Below are positions 39,201-51,700 of a stretch of DNA of 64,000 nucleotides, piece after piece. Where the stretch lies: assembly GCA_032718565.1 (NCBI GenBank), contig JAVGVS010000004.1:4283302-4347301 (forward strand), written 5' to 3'. The position numbers and the translations under genes were made by a program. Under the pieces are notes generated by a model, which did not search any database, had not been told where the DNA came from, and saw only the letters and a program-made list of their open reading frames with translations. Each line of letters begins with the position of its first letter. Position 1 is the stretch's first letter. The stretch comes from Distichodus sexfasciatus (taxonomy: Eukaryota; Chordata; Actinopteri; Characiformes; Distichodontidae).

Positions 39201-39658
39201 GTCAATACTAGAGGATAAAGATAATAAATCCTTTTAAGAGCTTGCAGAACATTATTATTATTATTATTATTATTCATCTTTTTGACCCCCTAGCTCAAAT
39301 TTCCACTAAAATCCACCAAATTAAATGTGATTCAAGGATCTATGGGCCTCTTCGCATACCAGTAACCATCAGGACCCACACTCATCTATTTCATCCTTTT
39401 TATCTGTCGTTTATTTCTCCCATAGGAATCACCTTCGTTTCCTCCCATTAAGGACACATGGGATTCAGGACTCGAAATCCTCCCTCAGCCTGTTTTCATA
39501 TGACAGTCAATACGGTTCTCATGCTCCTTCAGACTTCCTCACTGAACACACATCTCAATCTGTTTCCACCCTTACTTTTATCATCCCTCGTTCATTCACT
39601 CTTTCTAGTCAGCCAAGTTTCTTGACTTGACCAATCACATTGGCTTTTGACACTGGAA

Positions 39659-39722
<64 letters not shown>

Positions 39723-42700
39723 TACGATAAAATGCTGTAAACAAAGAATGCTTTCAAAAATGGAAGTGTTAATCATTTATTTTCATCAATCAACAAAATA
39801 CAGTGAATGAACAAAAGAGAAATCTAAATCAAATCATTATTTGGTGTGACCACCCTTTGCCTTCAAAACAGCATCAATTCTTCTCGGTACACTTGCACAC
39901 AGTTTTTGAAGGAACTTGGCTGGTAGGTTGTTCCAAACATCTTGGAGAACTAACCACAGATCTATAATCCTATAATCCTACAAAATAATATAATGACTAT
40001 AAAATAATATAATGACTATAATCCTACAAAATCCCTGACTTTGTGCAAGTGTACCTATAAGAATTGGTTAGAAGGCAAAAGGTAGTAACACCAAATATTG
40101 ATTTGATTTAGATTTTTCTTTTGTTCGCTCACTTTGCATTTTGTAAATTGATAAAAATAAACAATCATTATTTATATTTCTGAAAGCATTCTTTGTTTAC
40201 AGTATTTTTTCACACCTACCTAAAACTTTTGCACAGTACTGTATGTATATGTACTATTATAAAGTGCTTTTCTCAAACTCAAAGCACTTTACACCCCAAC
40301 CAAACACTCAGACACCCCAGGGGACATCCTGAAGTACAGTTTTAGGGATGAAATAAAGTGAAAGTGAGTGATTATTTGTCCTTGTGAACACACCACAGCA
40401 CAGCACACAGCGCACCTCAGCGAAATGTGGCCTCTGCATTTGACCCATCCATGAAGGAGCAGTGGGCAACTGACATGGGCAGTGCCCGGGGAGCAGTGCT
40501 TGGGGACGGTACATTGTTCATGAGTACCTCGGTGACACCCTTACCTAGACCTTCTGATCATGCACTGTAAACCCGGATTTTGTTTCAGCATAAACTATTT
40601 AGTAATGATTAATTATTCTTTCGTGTTTTGTAAAAACAGTGTCTAATTACTAAACCAGAATAAGCTGTTTGTAATAGTTTTCAACATTGTGCAGTGAAAT
40701 AATCATGATTAGCAAAGATAACCCAACATGTTACGTTACTGTCAGAGGCGGGGGGGGCTCTTTTCAAAAATCACCGCGTCTCGAGGCCTGTGTTCACGCA
40801 CCGCGCTGAGGAGTGAGCACTGGAGTTTGTCCGGACGGGAATCTGAAGAAAGCTGGTGAGTGTTAAATTTTATATCTTATGTAATAGACCCATAGAATCA
40901 GTGCAGACAGCTAAACGCTAACCTCAGCTATGTCTTAAGAAGACCGTTATCTGTCGGTTCAGTCAGTGTTTACAACAACGTGCGTGACTGCATGTGCTTG
41001 TAGCTAATGCTAACCGCAAGCTAGCAGGCTATCGCGGTTAATCCGTGTTTGGTGTCAGAGGTGATTCTTGCATTTATATCAACACTGTCAATGTAATAAA
41101 CTTTGCAAAGGACGCGGCCGTTAGCAGGGCTAGCGTGGTAATTGTGGTATATTGAGCTCTTAGGCTCACCATACTTTTAAGTGACGTTATTGTGCATGTT
41201 CCGGGTATAAGAGCCAGACCGCGCAAACCTGCTGCCTGTCCTGTATAGTGAGCCACTTGTTCCAGTAAAACTGTTAAACGTGTGCAGCCGTCTCGTTATT
41301 GTAATACACCACGGTAATATTAGTCAGGTGTTAACACAGTGATTCGTTATTTACCGACAGCATTTGTTTGTCAGTCAGGTTAACGTTACTGCACCTTGAG
41401 CTAATAGTTTGCTCATTTTCTGCTTTGCAGGTTCTTGTGAAGATGAAGTGGAAGTGGAAGTACTTTGAGTTTGTATCAGAGAGGTTACCTGTTAAAACAT
41501 TACAGGTTAAAACATGGGAGCTACAGTACAACTGTACCCTTTCCCTTTACCGTGAACAGCCATAACTTCATCATTTTCAGTCCCTTTCCGATGTGGCCAA
41601 AGTCAAGGTGTGAGTGTAGGTCATTATTCAGTTTGGTGTTCTTAAGGGAGGCCCTTGCCATACAAATAATTTTCGCTGTGCCTCTTGCAAATATGCAATT
41701 ATTTAGATACCAATGTGTTTTTTTGTAGCATACAATGAAAGTGTGTAAGCACAATATGTTCTGTATGTATGTTAGTATTTAAAGTTAAAGGGTTAGTTTG
41801 GATATTTAAAAGTCAGGTCCTGTGAAATAGTTTCCTTAACTGTAAAGCTGTGGCTTGTCGCAGATTGATAAACTGCAGCGTCCTCACACATAATTTAGCT
41901 CAGCTGATAAAACATTTAACAGTGGTCTCTTGTGGAAGTATAGACATCCACAGTTTGATAATTTAGAATTGAAGCTGACTTCTAGATATCCAAACTAACC
42001 CTTTAAGGTCTTAACAAAGATACTTCAGCACATTGAGTAGCATGTATTAGAACACAAATGCACACACAAGTCCCCTTTGACTACTCTTCAGCTACCAGTG
42101 ACACTATCGGTTCTGTCTGCCTAGTTCTGCCTGGTTACAGGTTTAGGGTTAAATGCAGCAGAGTATGCACAGGACTGCATAATGATGTTCTTTAAACCTA
42201 AATTAACAGTTCATGTGACTTCCATACTAGTTCAAGATGCTTGTTGAAATGCCTGACTGGATGTGTTGAATTTTTAGGATGTAGCAGATATTTTGTAAAT
42301 GATGTGTTTATTTTTATTCAGTCAAATGAAAAAGTGGTTAAAATAGTTTCTATGCCATTTTAAGGAATGACTTTACTTGTCTGGTTGGTGCAATACAGCA
42401 GAGTGTTATCTTGCACTATTTTGTAAAAAAAAAAATTAAAATAAATGTTTTTCTGAACATTTAAATGTTTTATTGCTTTTCTTCCATACAATTTTGTTTA
42501 AAGTATTTATTACAAAAACAAAATGGTATTAATTACATTTGAAACCACATTATTTATATTAACAAATGAATATAACTAGTGATAAATACAATGTGTATCT
42601 AAGTTAAGCTTAAAATAGTTATTTCAAACAACTTGGGGATGCAAAGAAAATTAGTTAAGTGAACTAATCATTTTTAGTAAAGACTATACAATGTCAATAC

Positions 42701-45700
42701 AACTTAATCTGTTTAGTTTCAGAATGTGTAAAAACTAAAGTGGTTTGAGGGGAACGGGTTTACTCGCGAATTTCTAGTAAACTCAACTAATCCGAGATTA
42801 CAGTGTGGGGCAACACCCTAACCGTTATAATTTCAGCTATACGTGTAATATACTACATAATATTACTACAGTAATATAAAACTGTGTTGTCTTTGATCAT
42901 GTAGTGCTTTAAGAAGCACTGAAACATTGAAAACATTTTTTAAAACTGACATTTTTCCTATCCCCACTTTGTATAAAGAATATTTTCAAGTCTCACCCAT
43001 TCTAACACACACATCTTGTCTTCTGCTTCCAAACCTTGTAATTTATACAAAATTAAAAGCCGTCTCCCTTAAGGAGAATTGCGCCACGACTTTTCTTGTT
43101 GTAGGCTCACTCCTCATGTAAGCTTAACACTACCATTGCCCACAGTTTTGTTCCTAATTGTGATAAAACATTTTGTACAGTGTTTCTCTACACATCAGCA
43201 GGGTTTTACCCCGCTTCCTTTCCTCGGGCTACTGAACCAGGATTTCGACTCCACCCGTGATCTCCTAATCATGTTCACCTGCTTCACCTGATGTTCATCA
43301 CACAGAACATCTTGTCCTGGTACAGGAACAGCTGTGTTCAGGACCAGAAAGCCCTCCAGAAAGTGATCCGAGCAGTGGAGCGCTGCTGCACATCAGCTCT
43401 CCCTTCCCTGCAGGACATTTACGCCAAGAGATGTAGGAGCAGGGCAATTAGGATTGTAAAAGAGTCGTCTCATCCCAGCAATGGACTGTTTCATCTTCTG
43501 CAATCAGGCAGAAGGTTCCGCACCATCATGGCCAAAACAGAGAGACTCAGGAGGAGTTTCTATGCTCAGTCCATCCGTTTTCTGAACCAGGACGTGCCTT
43601 TTCTCTAAAGCCTTATTTGCCATTCTATACTGTCTCTCAATCATATTGTTTATGATCATTTATACTGTCTGCCATATTTCACTGTCCAAATATTACATGC
43701 TCCTACTTGCACTCAGCACTTTAAACAGTCTTTTCACCTGTTATCTGTCTTAGAGTTAAATATGTATACTCAGGTATAATATTCAGTACATATTCTTTTT
43801 TATTCACATATACATGTAGATACACCTGTACCCGGCACTTGGGTCTTTAATTTAATTAGGGATGCACCGATACCACTTTTTTACAAACCGATACGAGTAC
43901 GAGTATTTTTATTTGTGTACTTGCCGATACCCAGTACCGATACCGGTACTTCTTAGATTCTTAGATGTAGTTAATTGGGAGGCAGATTTTATTTTCTCCT
44001 TTGCAGATTATAATAAGTGGGGATGCACCGATACCATTTTTTTGAGACAGAGTACGAGTACCGACATTATTTTTAGGTACTCACTGATACCCAGTACCGA
44101 TACCTGTGTAGGTCTGTTATTAATAACAATGACGATAATGGTAGAATTTTTTTTTTTTTTTTACCAATATCAATTACCTTATTTCCCCAACGATAAGCCG
44201 CCCCATGTTATTATCCGCGACGTTACTGAATTTACCAATCTAAAGTAAAAGCATCTACGTCATTAGCCACGACCCTGAGGCCTTTGCAACTCTGTAGTGA
44301 CGTTATACATTCACTCCGTGTGGCCGGCAGCGACGTGCGACGTACAGTGAAGTGTGTGAATGGGTTATTTCGGCGTGGAACAACGTGAAACCAGAAAGCG
44401 TACAGAATGGTTTTCACAAAGCCGAAATCGTTCCTCCACCTACAAGCCTACCAGCAGCACAAGCAGTGTCTGCAATATCTGAGAGCGATACCAGTGACGA
44501 AAGCGTGTCCAACATCGGCGACAGCAAAGCAGCACAGGTCACAATCGAGTAGTTCGGCAACGACGATCTGATTTTGAAGGATTTGAAGATACGCCTAATA
44601 ATTTTTACATTTCAGTGTTGCTAATTTTATACTGAAGTATTTACATGTAGACAGATGATTGACATTGTTGTACTGCAGTACCCCCACCCTCCAGTCGTTC
44701 AAATGAAAATTAAAACTTATCTTTTCCCAGCCAACAATAAACTTTTGTTCCTTTTATTTCTGTTAAATTTGGTTTTTGGCCAGCTTGTATTAAATACTAG
44801 GATGTAATGTAATGTAGCAAAGGCCTGAAAAAGTTTAATTTTTACATTGCAGCAACGAGGCTGATTAAGTGACAGAACATCAACTCAAAAAAACACTTTC
44901 AAAAAAACCAAAATATAAATTAAAGTACACTTGACCCTAATGATGTCATTTTATCAAATGAATCATACTCATTTTTTATCCATTTATTTGTCCTATATGT
45001 ATCAAAACATAAAAAAGCAACAATTGAAGAAATATTAAATATTAAAATATTAGTCTGCTTTGCTGCTGTCATTATCCTTTATTTTAAAGACGGCTGACGT
45101 TTTTATCTCCGCACAGTTTACAGTTTATTTGGCAAGTGTTGTGGCATTTACACTGCCTCCGCGTGGCGATAAGCATAACTATATCATATCTTCTACATGT
45201 GGTATCGGTAGTAGGTATCGGGCAATTTTGTTCCAAGTACGAGTATGTGCACGGAGGGGTGGTATCGGTACGTATCGGTGCATCCCTAAATTTTATTATA
45301 CTCATTGTCTTCTGCACATAGGTTGCTCTATTGTATATTGTATATAAGAAACAGTTATTTATTTTTTATCTTTATTCCCTTAGCTCCCTTTCAAGTTTGT
45401 ATTATAACTATTTTATTCTAACTTTTTTTTTAATTTGCCTAAATTGCACAGTAAGGAGCAGATCAGGATCAACACAGTCCCCAATGCATCAGCAAGCTAC
45501 AACCTCGTCACCAGTTCACCATTTGACCACTGCAGAGCAGGAACATCCCACAAGAGCTGCTGCAGTTTTGGAGATGCTCTGACCCAATCGTCTAGCCATC
45601 ATCCCAATTTGGCCCATGTCAAAGTAAATCACATCCTTACGTTTGTCATTTATATGCTTACACATCAGCTCAGATGACCAAAATATTTGCTTGCTGACTG

Positions 45701-48700
45701 TCAGGAGCTAGTCGGTGCTTTGGCGGAGGTGGCGCTGTGTCCCGTTTGTTTTGGTTATTTTTGTGTCTGTCTCGTCTTGGCCCCGCGTCCTGTGTTGTTG
45801 TTATCAGTTATTAGCCTCACCTGTGTCTAGTTCGGCCTATTTGTTCCTGTCTTTGTATATAAGTTCGGTTTTGTCAGTCTGTCTTGGTCGGTTTTCCCTC
45901 ACCCTCACCACTCGTCGTGTGTGCGCACTCTATATTTGTCAGATGGACTATGTAATGTTTGTAAATAAACCACCTCAATGTGAACTCCTGCGTTTGCGTC
46001 CGCCCCTCAGTGTGAGTGGAAACGTGACACTGACTAATGTAGCCCACTCACTGTCAGGTGCTATTGTAACCAGGTAACATTTACTTGTCAATTCATCTAT
46101 CAGTGGTCATAATGTTAAGGCTGATCTTTGTATTACATAAAACAGTTTCGCTGGTGTATATATAGGACAGCAACACTTCTGCTGAATTGGTCTAACCCAC
46201 TCCTGTGCAGACTTGAAAGCAGAATTACGGCAGAGATCGGCAGTTACATAAGCATTCACTTACCTGTCTTTGTGGGAATTTAAAGCGTTGAGCAGATTGT
46301 GGCAGCGATCTTGCTTGGGCGTATCTGACAACTGTGAGTAGGGGGAGAGGGGTGAAGGGGGAATGGGGGACCAGAGGGAGACAAAAGGAGGCATCACATG
46401 CATATGAATCAGTATCAGAATATAAATATGTAAATAAGCTCTCAACCGAGTGCAACAGAACACTACGGCCCAAATTGCATCTGATGGTGCAAAAAAGATT
46501 TTTTGTGATCTGCAGTTTTGCAGGAGAGTCTGGATTGTGCTTCATGACGTGCAAAGTGATGAACTGCACTACAATACCATCTGTGTGGTTGTATGTATGC
46601 ATGCATTTTAGTAAAAATGTTTCTTTACAAAAATTAGCGTTGACTATAACTTAAGACAGGTTTGATCTACATGTCTAAGTTTGCACAGTACCTTCCCCAA
46701 AAGCAAAGATTCCCAGTTCTCGTTGGCGAAGGACATGATCTCATGATCGAAATCAAAGTATTTCCTCTTGCAGCACAGGGACAGGTGATACAGCAGCAAA
46801 TGGGCCAGATCTACCCTGTATAAAGAATGCAAAAACAACATTGCTCAACAACACTCTCATGTTCAAACTCTACCAAAGGGAAAATGACAAACTGCTCCTT
46901 TAAGCCCTAACACTGTCTTACCAGGTCATGGGTAGTCTTTCAATGGTCTCTGGGCCATTTGTACAAACCGAACAATGGAACTCATAAAACCTAACAAGGA
47001 GAGATTGCAAATAGGTTGAAAACATCGCCTCTGAACAGCATCATACCAACTAGGGGTGTAGATGACAAGTTTCATCGCAATACGATATTGTATCGATTCA
47101 ATGGACAATGATTTGACATCTGGACATTTTTGCTGATGTTAATCACATTCAATTATATCAAATGACAGCAAAAAGCAACTAACACACTAAAACATCATTT
47201 GACATTTTTACTGAACTACAGCCCAAAGTAGCCTGTGTTATTACACTAAATAAAAGTATTATAAATCAATGATATAAATCGAAGCCCAGTTACAGTGTGT
47301 ATGATGTTTTCATTTTGGAAAGATGCTGCAAGCTTTTTGATCACTGAATTGATTTATCAATGAAGATCACTGTATCATTACGCACCTAGTCACAATATAT
47401 ATGAGGTATCATTGAATCGATGTACAGCAGATCACTGTATCATTACACACTAACACACGTGGGCCAATTACGGGTTTGAAGGTATACTGTGGTTTAATAA
47501 AGTTATGGTATGAAAGTCTTAAAACCTTTCTGTCATCCCTCTAGTATAAGCTGTTCTTTGACGTTTCATCAAAGACAGAAAATGCAGGAATCCCTTAGGT
47601 GGTGTGAGGCATAGAGGCATACACTCCCCCTTAAAGGACAAGAGTAGAGAACACACCCCTTCCTCTCCCTATATACTAAGCGCAGCAGTCAGTGAGCGAC
47701 AGAAGAAGATGAGCTCCTGAACTTTTCCCCCGGTGAAAAAAACAAACCCTGCCGTCTACAGGAGCACCACCAGCACTCAATTTTAAATTATCACTGTACT
47801 GAAATTAACATATGCAACCTTCTTCGATGGCACTAGTGATATAAACACAACAGGCTTGCTACTGAGCTTAGTTTATCTTGCCATTGCCCGTAAGAACTTC
47901 GACTTAATTGTCCAAAAGTCCATCTGAACACTTTGAAATGAACACAAATGAAAACTGCCAAATCAGTACATTTGTTGTTTAAGAATTTCTTCCCACCCAT
48001 CACTTTATTGCTGTGAGCCGCCGTAAATGTTTGTGAAAAAAAAACGAACGCGCAGTATAAGCATCTTTTACAGACACATTATTTTGACAAACATTTGCAG
48101 CAGCTCACTCTTGCATGAAATAAATCTGGAGACTTAACAAGTTAATTTTTAATGTGTTAAGTATAAAGTATAAACTTAAGTCAGATATTCATCTGCACTC
48201 ACTGTACCAGTACATTACATTATAAAATATTACAAAATAACATTAAAACATTATAAAATAACACATTTACAGCTGTATTAGTCATACCGTGATACTGTGA
48301 TATTTTGGCTTAAGCTTATCTTACCGTCCAAATCTCATACTCTCCTGTGCTAACACACGTAGTTACTATATGTGTGATGTCTGACCAATGTTTTCATTTT
48401 GGACTGATGCTATGGACTTGTCGAACATTAAATTTATGTTGATTGAGGTATCGTTACACATCTTGCTACAATGTGCATGATGTCTTACAGATGTTTTGAT
48501 CAATGATTACTGAATTAATGTATATCAATGTAATGTTACACCTCTGGTGGTACCAACATGGTTTAAAAGCTAAGTTTTTACCTGTCTCCATATAGCAAAG
48601 GTTTAGTCAGGCACTGGGTGCAAGCTTCATGAAACCACTGGCCACAGCTGCCACACTGCAGCATCTTCAGGTTCCACCTTGGAAAGATAACCAGCAGTTA

Positions 48701-51700
48701 GTTTAGACTTAGGGTGATGGTAAAATACTTAATTATGAACCCAAATTCTGCTCTACCTACATTTATATCTTATGACTTCCATTTTCCTAATTTCAGGGAC
48801 AGATTCCCAGAGAGCAACTTGGTGTTAAGGGTATTGCTCAGGGACCCTGTGATAGTAGTGCTAGATACAGGAGTCAAACCCATGACCTCTCGGTTGAGAG
48901 GTGAGTGCCCTTACCACTAGACCACCACCACCACCCCATGGTGGCCATAAGATTTGGGGTTCGAATCTCAGGAAAGCCTAAAAAACCGTAGAGGTTGTAA
49001 ATTTTAAGAACAAAGCTCTGTCCTAACTTCAGCACTGTTTGAGCAATGATTGAGCAGGGCCCTTAACCCCAATGTTGCTCATGCTGTATAGGAGCATCTC
49101 CTAAATATCATTCATCTAAATATGTTGTGCAGTGTGTTGGTTTGTATATTAAACACTTGCAAAGTCCAGGGTGTGTAGTAATTGAGCAGCTGTACTTCAC
49201 TACTGTAGTTGAGCATTATTTTGAGTACTTTGTAATTGAGTGCTATCAATATTCACATCTTTTGACTTTTTACTGATAGCAGTCATAATGTGTTCCATTT
49301 TGTTCCCTAATTTTGTCTGCAGTGACGGAAATAAACACTTTTTCTTTTGGAAACTGATATGGAAGCAAACTGAGTATCTTGAATGTTTTGACGCTATTTG
49401 TCTGGTAAATTCCTGTCGTGCTCTTTGCAGATCAGATTGACTTGAATCATGAATCAATTGTGGCCTTGAATCTATAAATCTGCACTCTCTATACAGCCTA
49501 CAAATTTGAGTAATGCAAAATTCAGTCTGATGACTTTAAATATTGATTGAATTAAATTTCCAGCTTCTTAAGGACTTCCATTCCGATCTAACTCGATTCA
49601 TCAATCAACCGTGGGCTCATTTGGCCCCAAAGGCACAAAACTGCTGCAGGTTTCAAGGTGGACATCTGATTTTAAACTGGCACGTTCTAAAGGCAATAAA
49701 TGCAAGGGATTTGAAATTGAACAAGCAGCAGCCAGACTTAGCCCCACCCCTAGATTTGGAGTGCCCTTGCTTTGGAATTGGCCCTTCCGAACATAGCCAC
49801 AATAGGCGGGGGTTGTAATATTTGCTTAGACAATGTGACAGCACTCATTATCTCATCAGCAGTCGACAATCACACAAACAAAAGCAAACCCATTGCATTC
49901 CGTATGTATGGATCAACAATGCTGGCTCAAAGTGTGCTGTAATCGATTATATGTGTTACCTGCCCCAAACTTTAAGAGCTGCCTGGTTTGCCTAGGAGTA
50001 CCTGGAATTATTACAAAATAACTATAATAATGTCAGAGATTGGTGGATTAGTAATGCTTAGCCAATGGCAAGTGATTCAGAAGGCACTTAGTAAATCTTA
50101 TACACATGATATTAATAACTCTGTTACCAAGAATGTTCAAAACGATGACCTAAACCAAACCCACAGGAGATGTCGACCCTAAGATTACAATTGCTCTGAC
50201 TGTACAGAATCAGGGAAATGGAACATTTTGCTGTCTGTTTAATTAAAATTTTCATAAACGGTACACACACAGAACTAAACTGTTCTGCAGGTATACTGAA
50301 CTATGATGTTCCATGGAAAGGCCTTCTTTCCCCACACCTGTAGCCATGTTTCCATCTTCATGCTTCTGATTTGCAAAGTATTCTGGGAACTTTTGTCTTC
50401 TCTTAGATATAAAGTTAGCATCGGAAATCCCTTTGTTCAAAGGACTATCCAGGGTGTGATGTCCCTAACCTTTTATCTCCAAAAGAAATGGGACACCATA
50501 CCCTACATTTACTAAACTCACTCTCCGGGTCCGGCACAGTAGCAGTAACACTGTTGCTGGTTCGTCAGGTGCTGGGGGTCCCAGTCCAATGATGCCAGCT
50601 GATAGGGAAGCCGCAGTTTCATCAGCTGCATGAGACGAGCAAAGCGTCCACGTTTTAAGGCCCCCCCTCTCTAGAAATAAAGGGATGAAACAGCCTGTCA
50701 GTTCAATGCGTCACATCCTCACTCAGCATCCTCTCTCCCCATCTTTCTTCTCTTGTCATGTAAGCACATTTAATAGAGATCTTACGCCATGATAGAAGTA
50801 AAGAAAAGAATGGCTGTAAGGGAAAGTCATTATCTCTCCCCTCCCAAACAACGGGGGTCAGGCGTCGTCATAACACAAACACTGGGCTGCCAAACGTGAT
50901 AGCTGATAGGCAGATTAAAGAAAGCAGCCAGAGCGGTGCAGCAGTCATCCCAGGCAATCACCTGGAGAGCGCCAGCGGCTAATAAACGCGCCGCCTGGCA
51001 TAAGTAATTCATGGGACTTCTTTGGGAAAAAAAGTGTCAACGCTCAAAGCAGACGATGGCATTCCCTGACAGAGCCCCGGTTTTTATACGTCTTGTTATA
51101 GTGGGAAAAAAACTTAACCGCGGCCGAACCCCAGACTAATACAACCTTAGTGGCGACGGCGAAGACGCACTGCCGACAGATCCAGGAGTCACTGTCAGCC
51201 TCAGGATCGACGGCAGGAGTGTGGCACTGCGGATGATAGCCTGGAAGAGAGTTAAGTTGTGGAATTGTTTTAATGTGTGCTCGATAGTCATAAATGTTTT
51301 AAAAGGCTGTCAATATTTAAAGGATTCTTGGTGAAGAAATATGTTGTTGATCCCCCGTTTTGTGAGGTATGGCTAACTTTGCCTTAAACAGAATTAGTAA
51401 AAAAAAGGCTTGGGTCGTTTTATCAAGTCCAGAAATTCTCATTGAAGAACTTAGAAATATAGAATAAAGGAATTTGTCATAAGACAATGGTTTAAACTGT
51501 GGATGTGAGTTTGTTTAACGGTAGATGCTGCTAACACATAAATAAGAGCTAACAGCATTAATTTGTAGCATGTTTGAGACCATGACCTATGATACAAAAC
51601 GTAAACTGCATAATCAAATGTATTTTTGAATAACCTGAACTGATTGAAAAAAGTAGCATAACAGCTTTATAAATTCAGCAATTACAGTTTTATTGCTATG

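Noticed and set aside
45715..46077. 120-codon plus-strand frame
   Set aside because: Lies inside the solo LTR; no retroviral domain in it.
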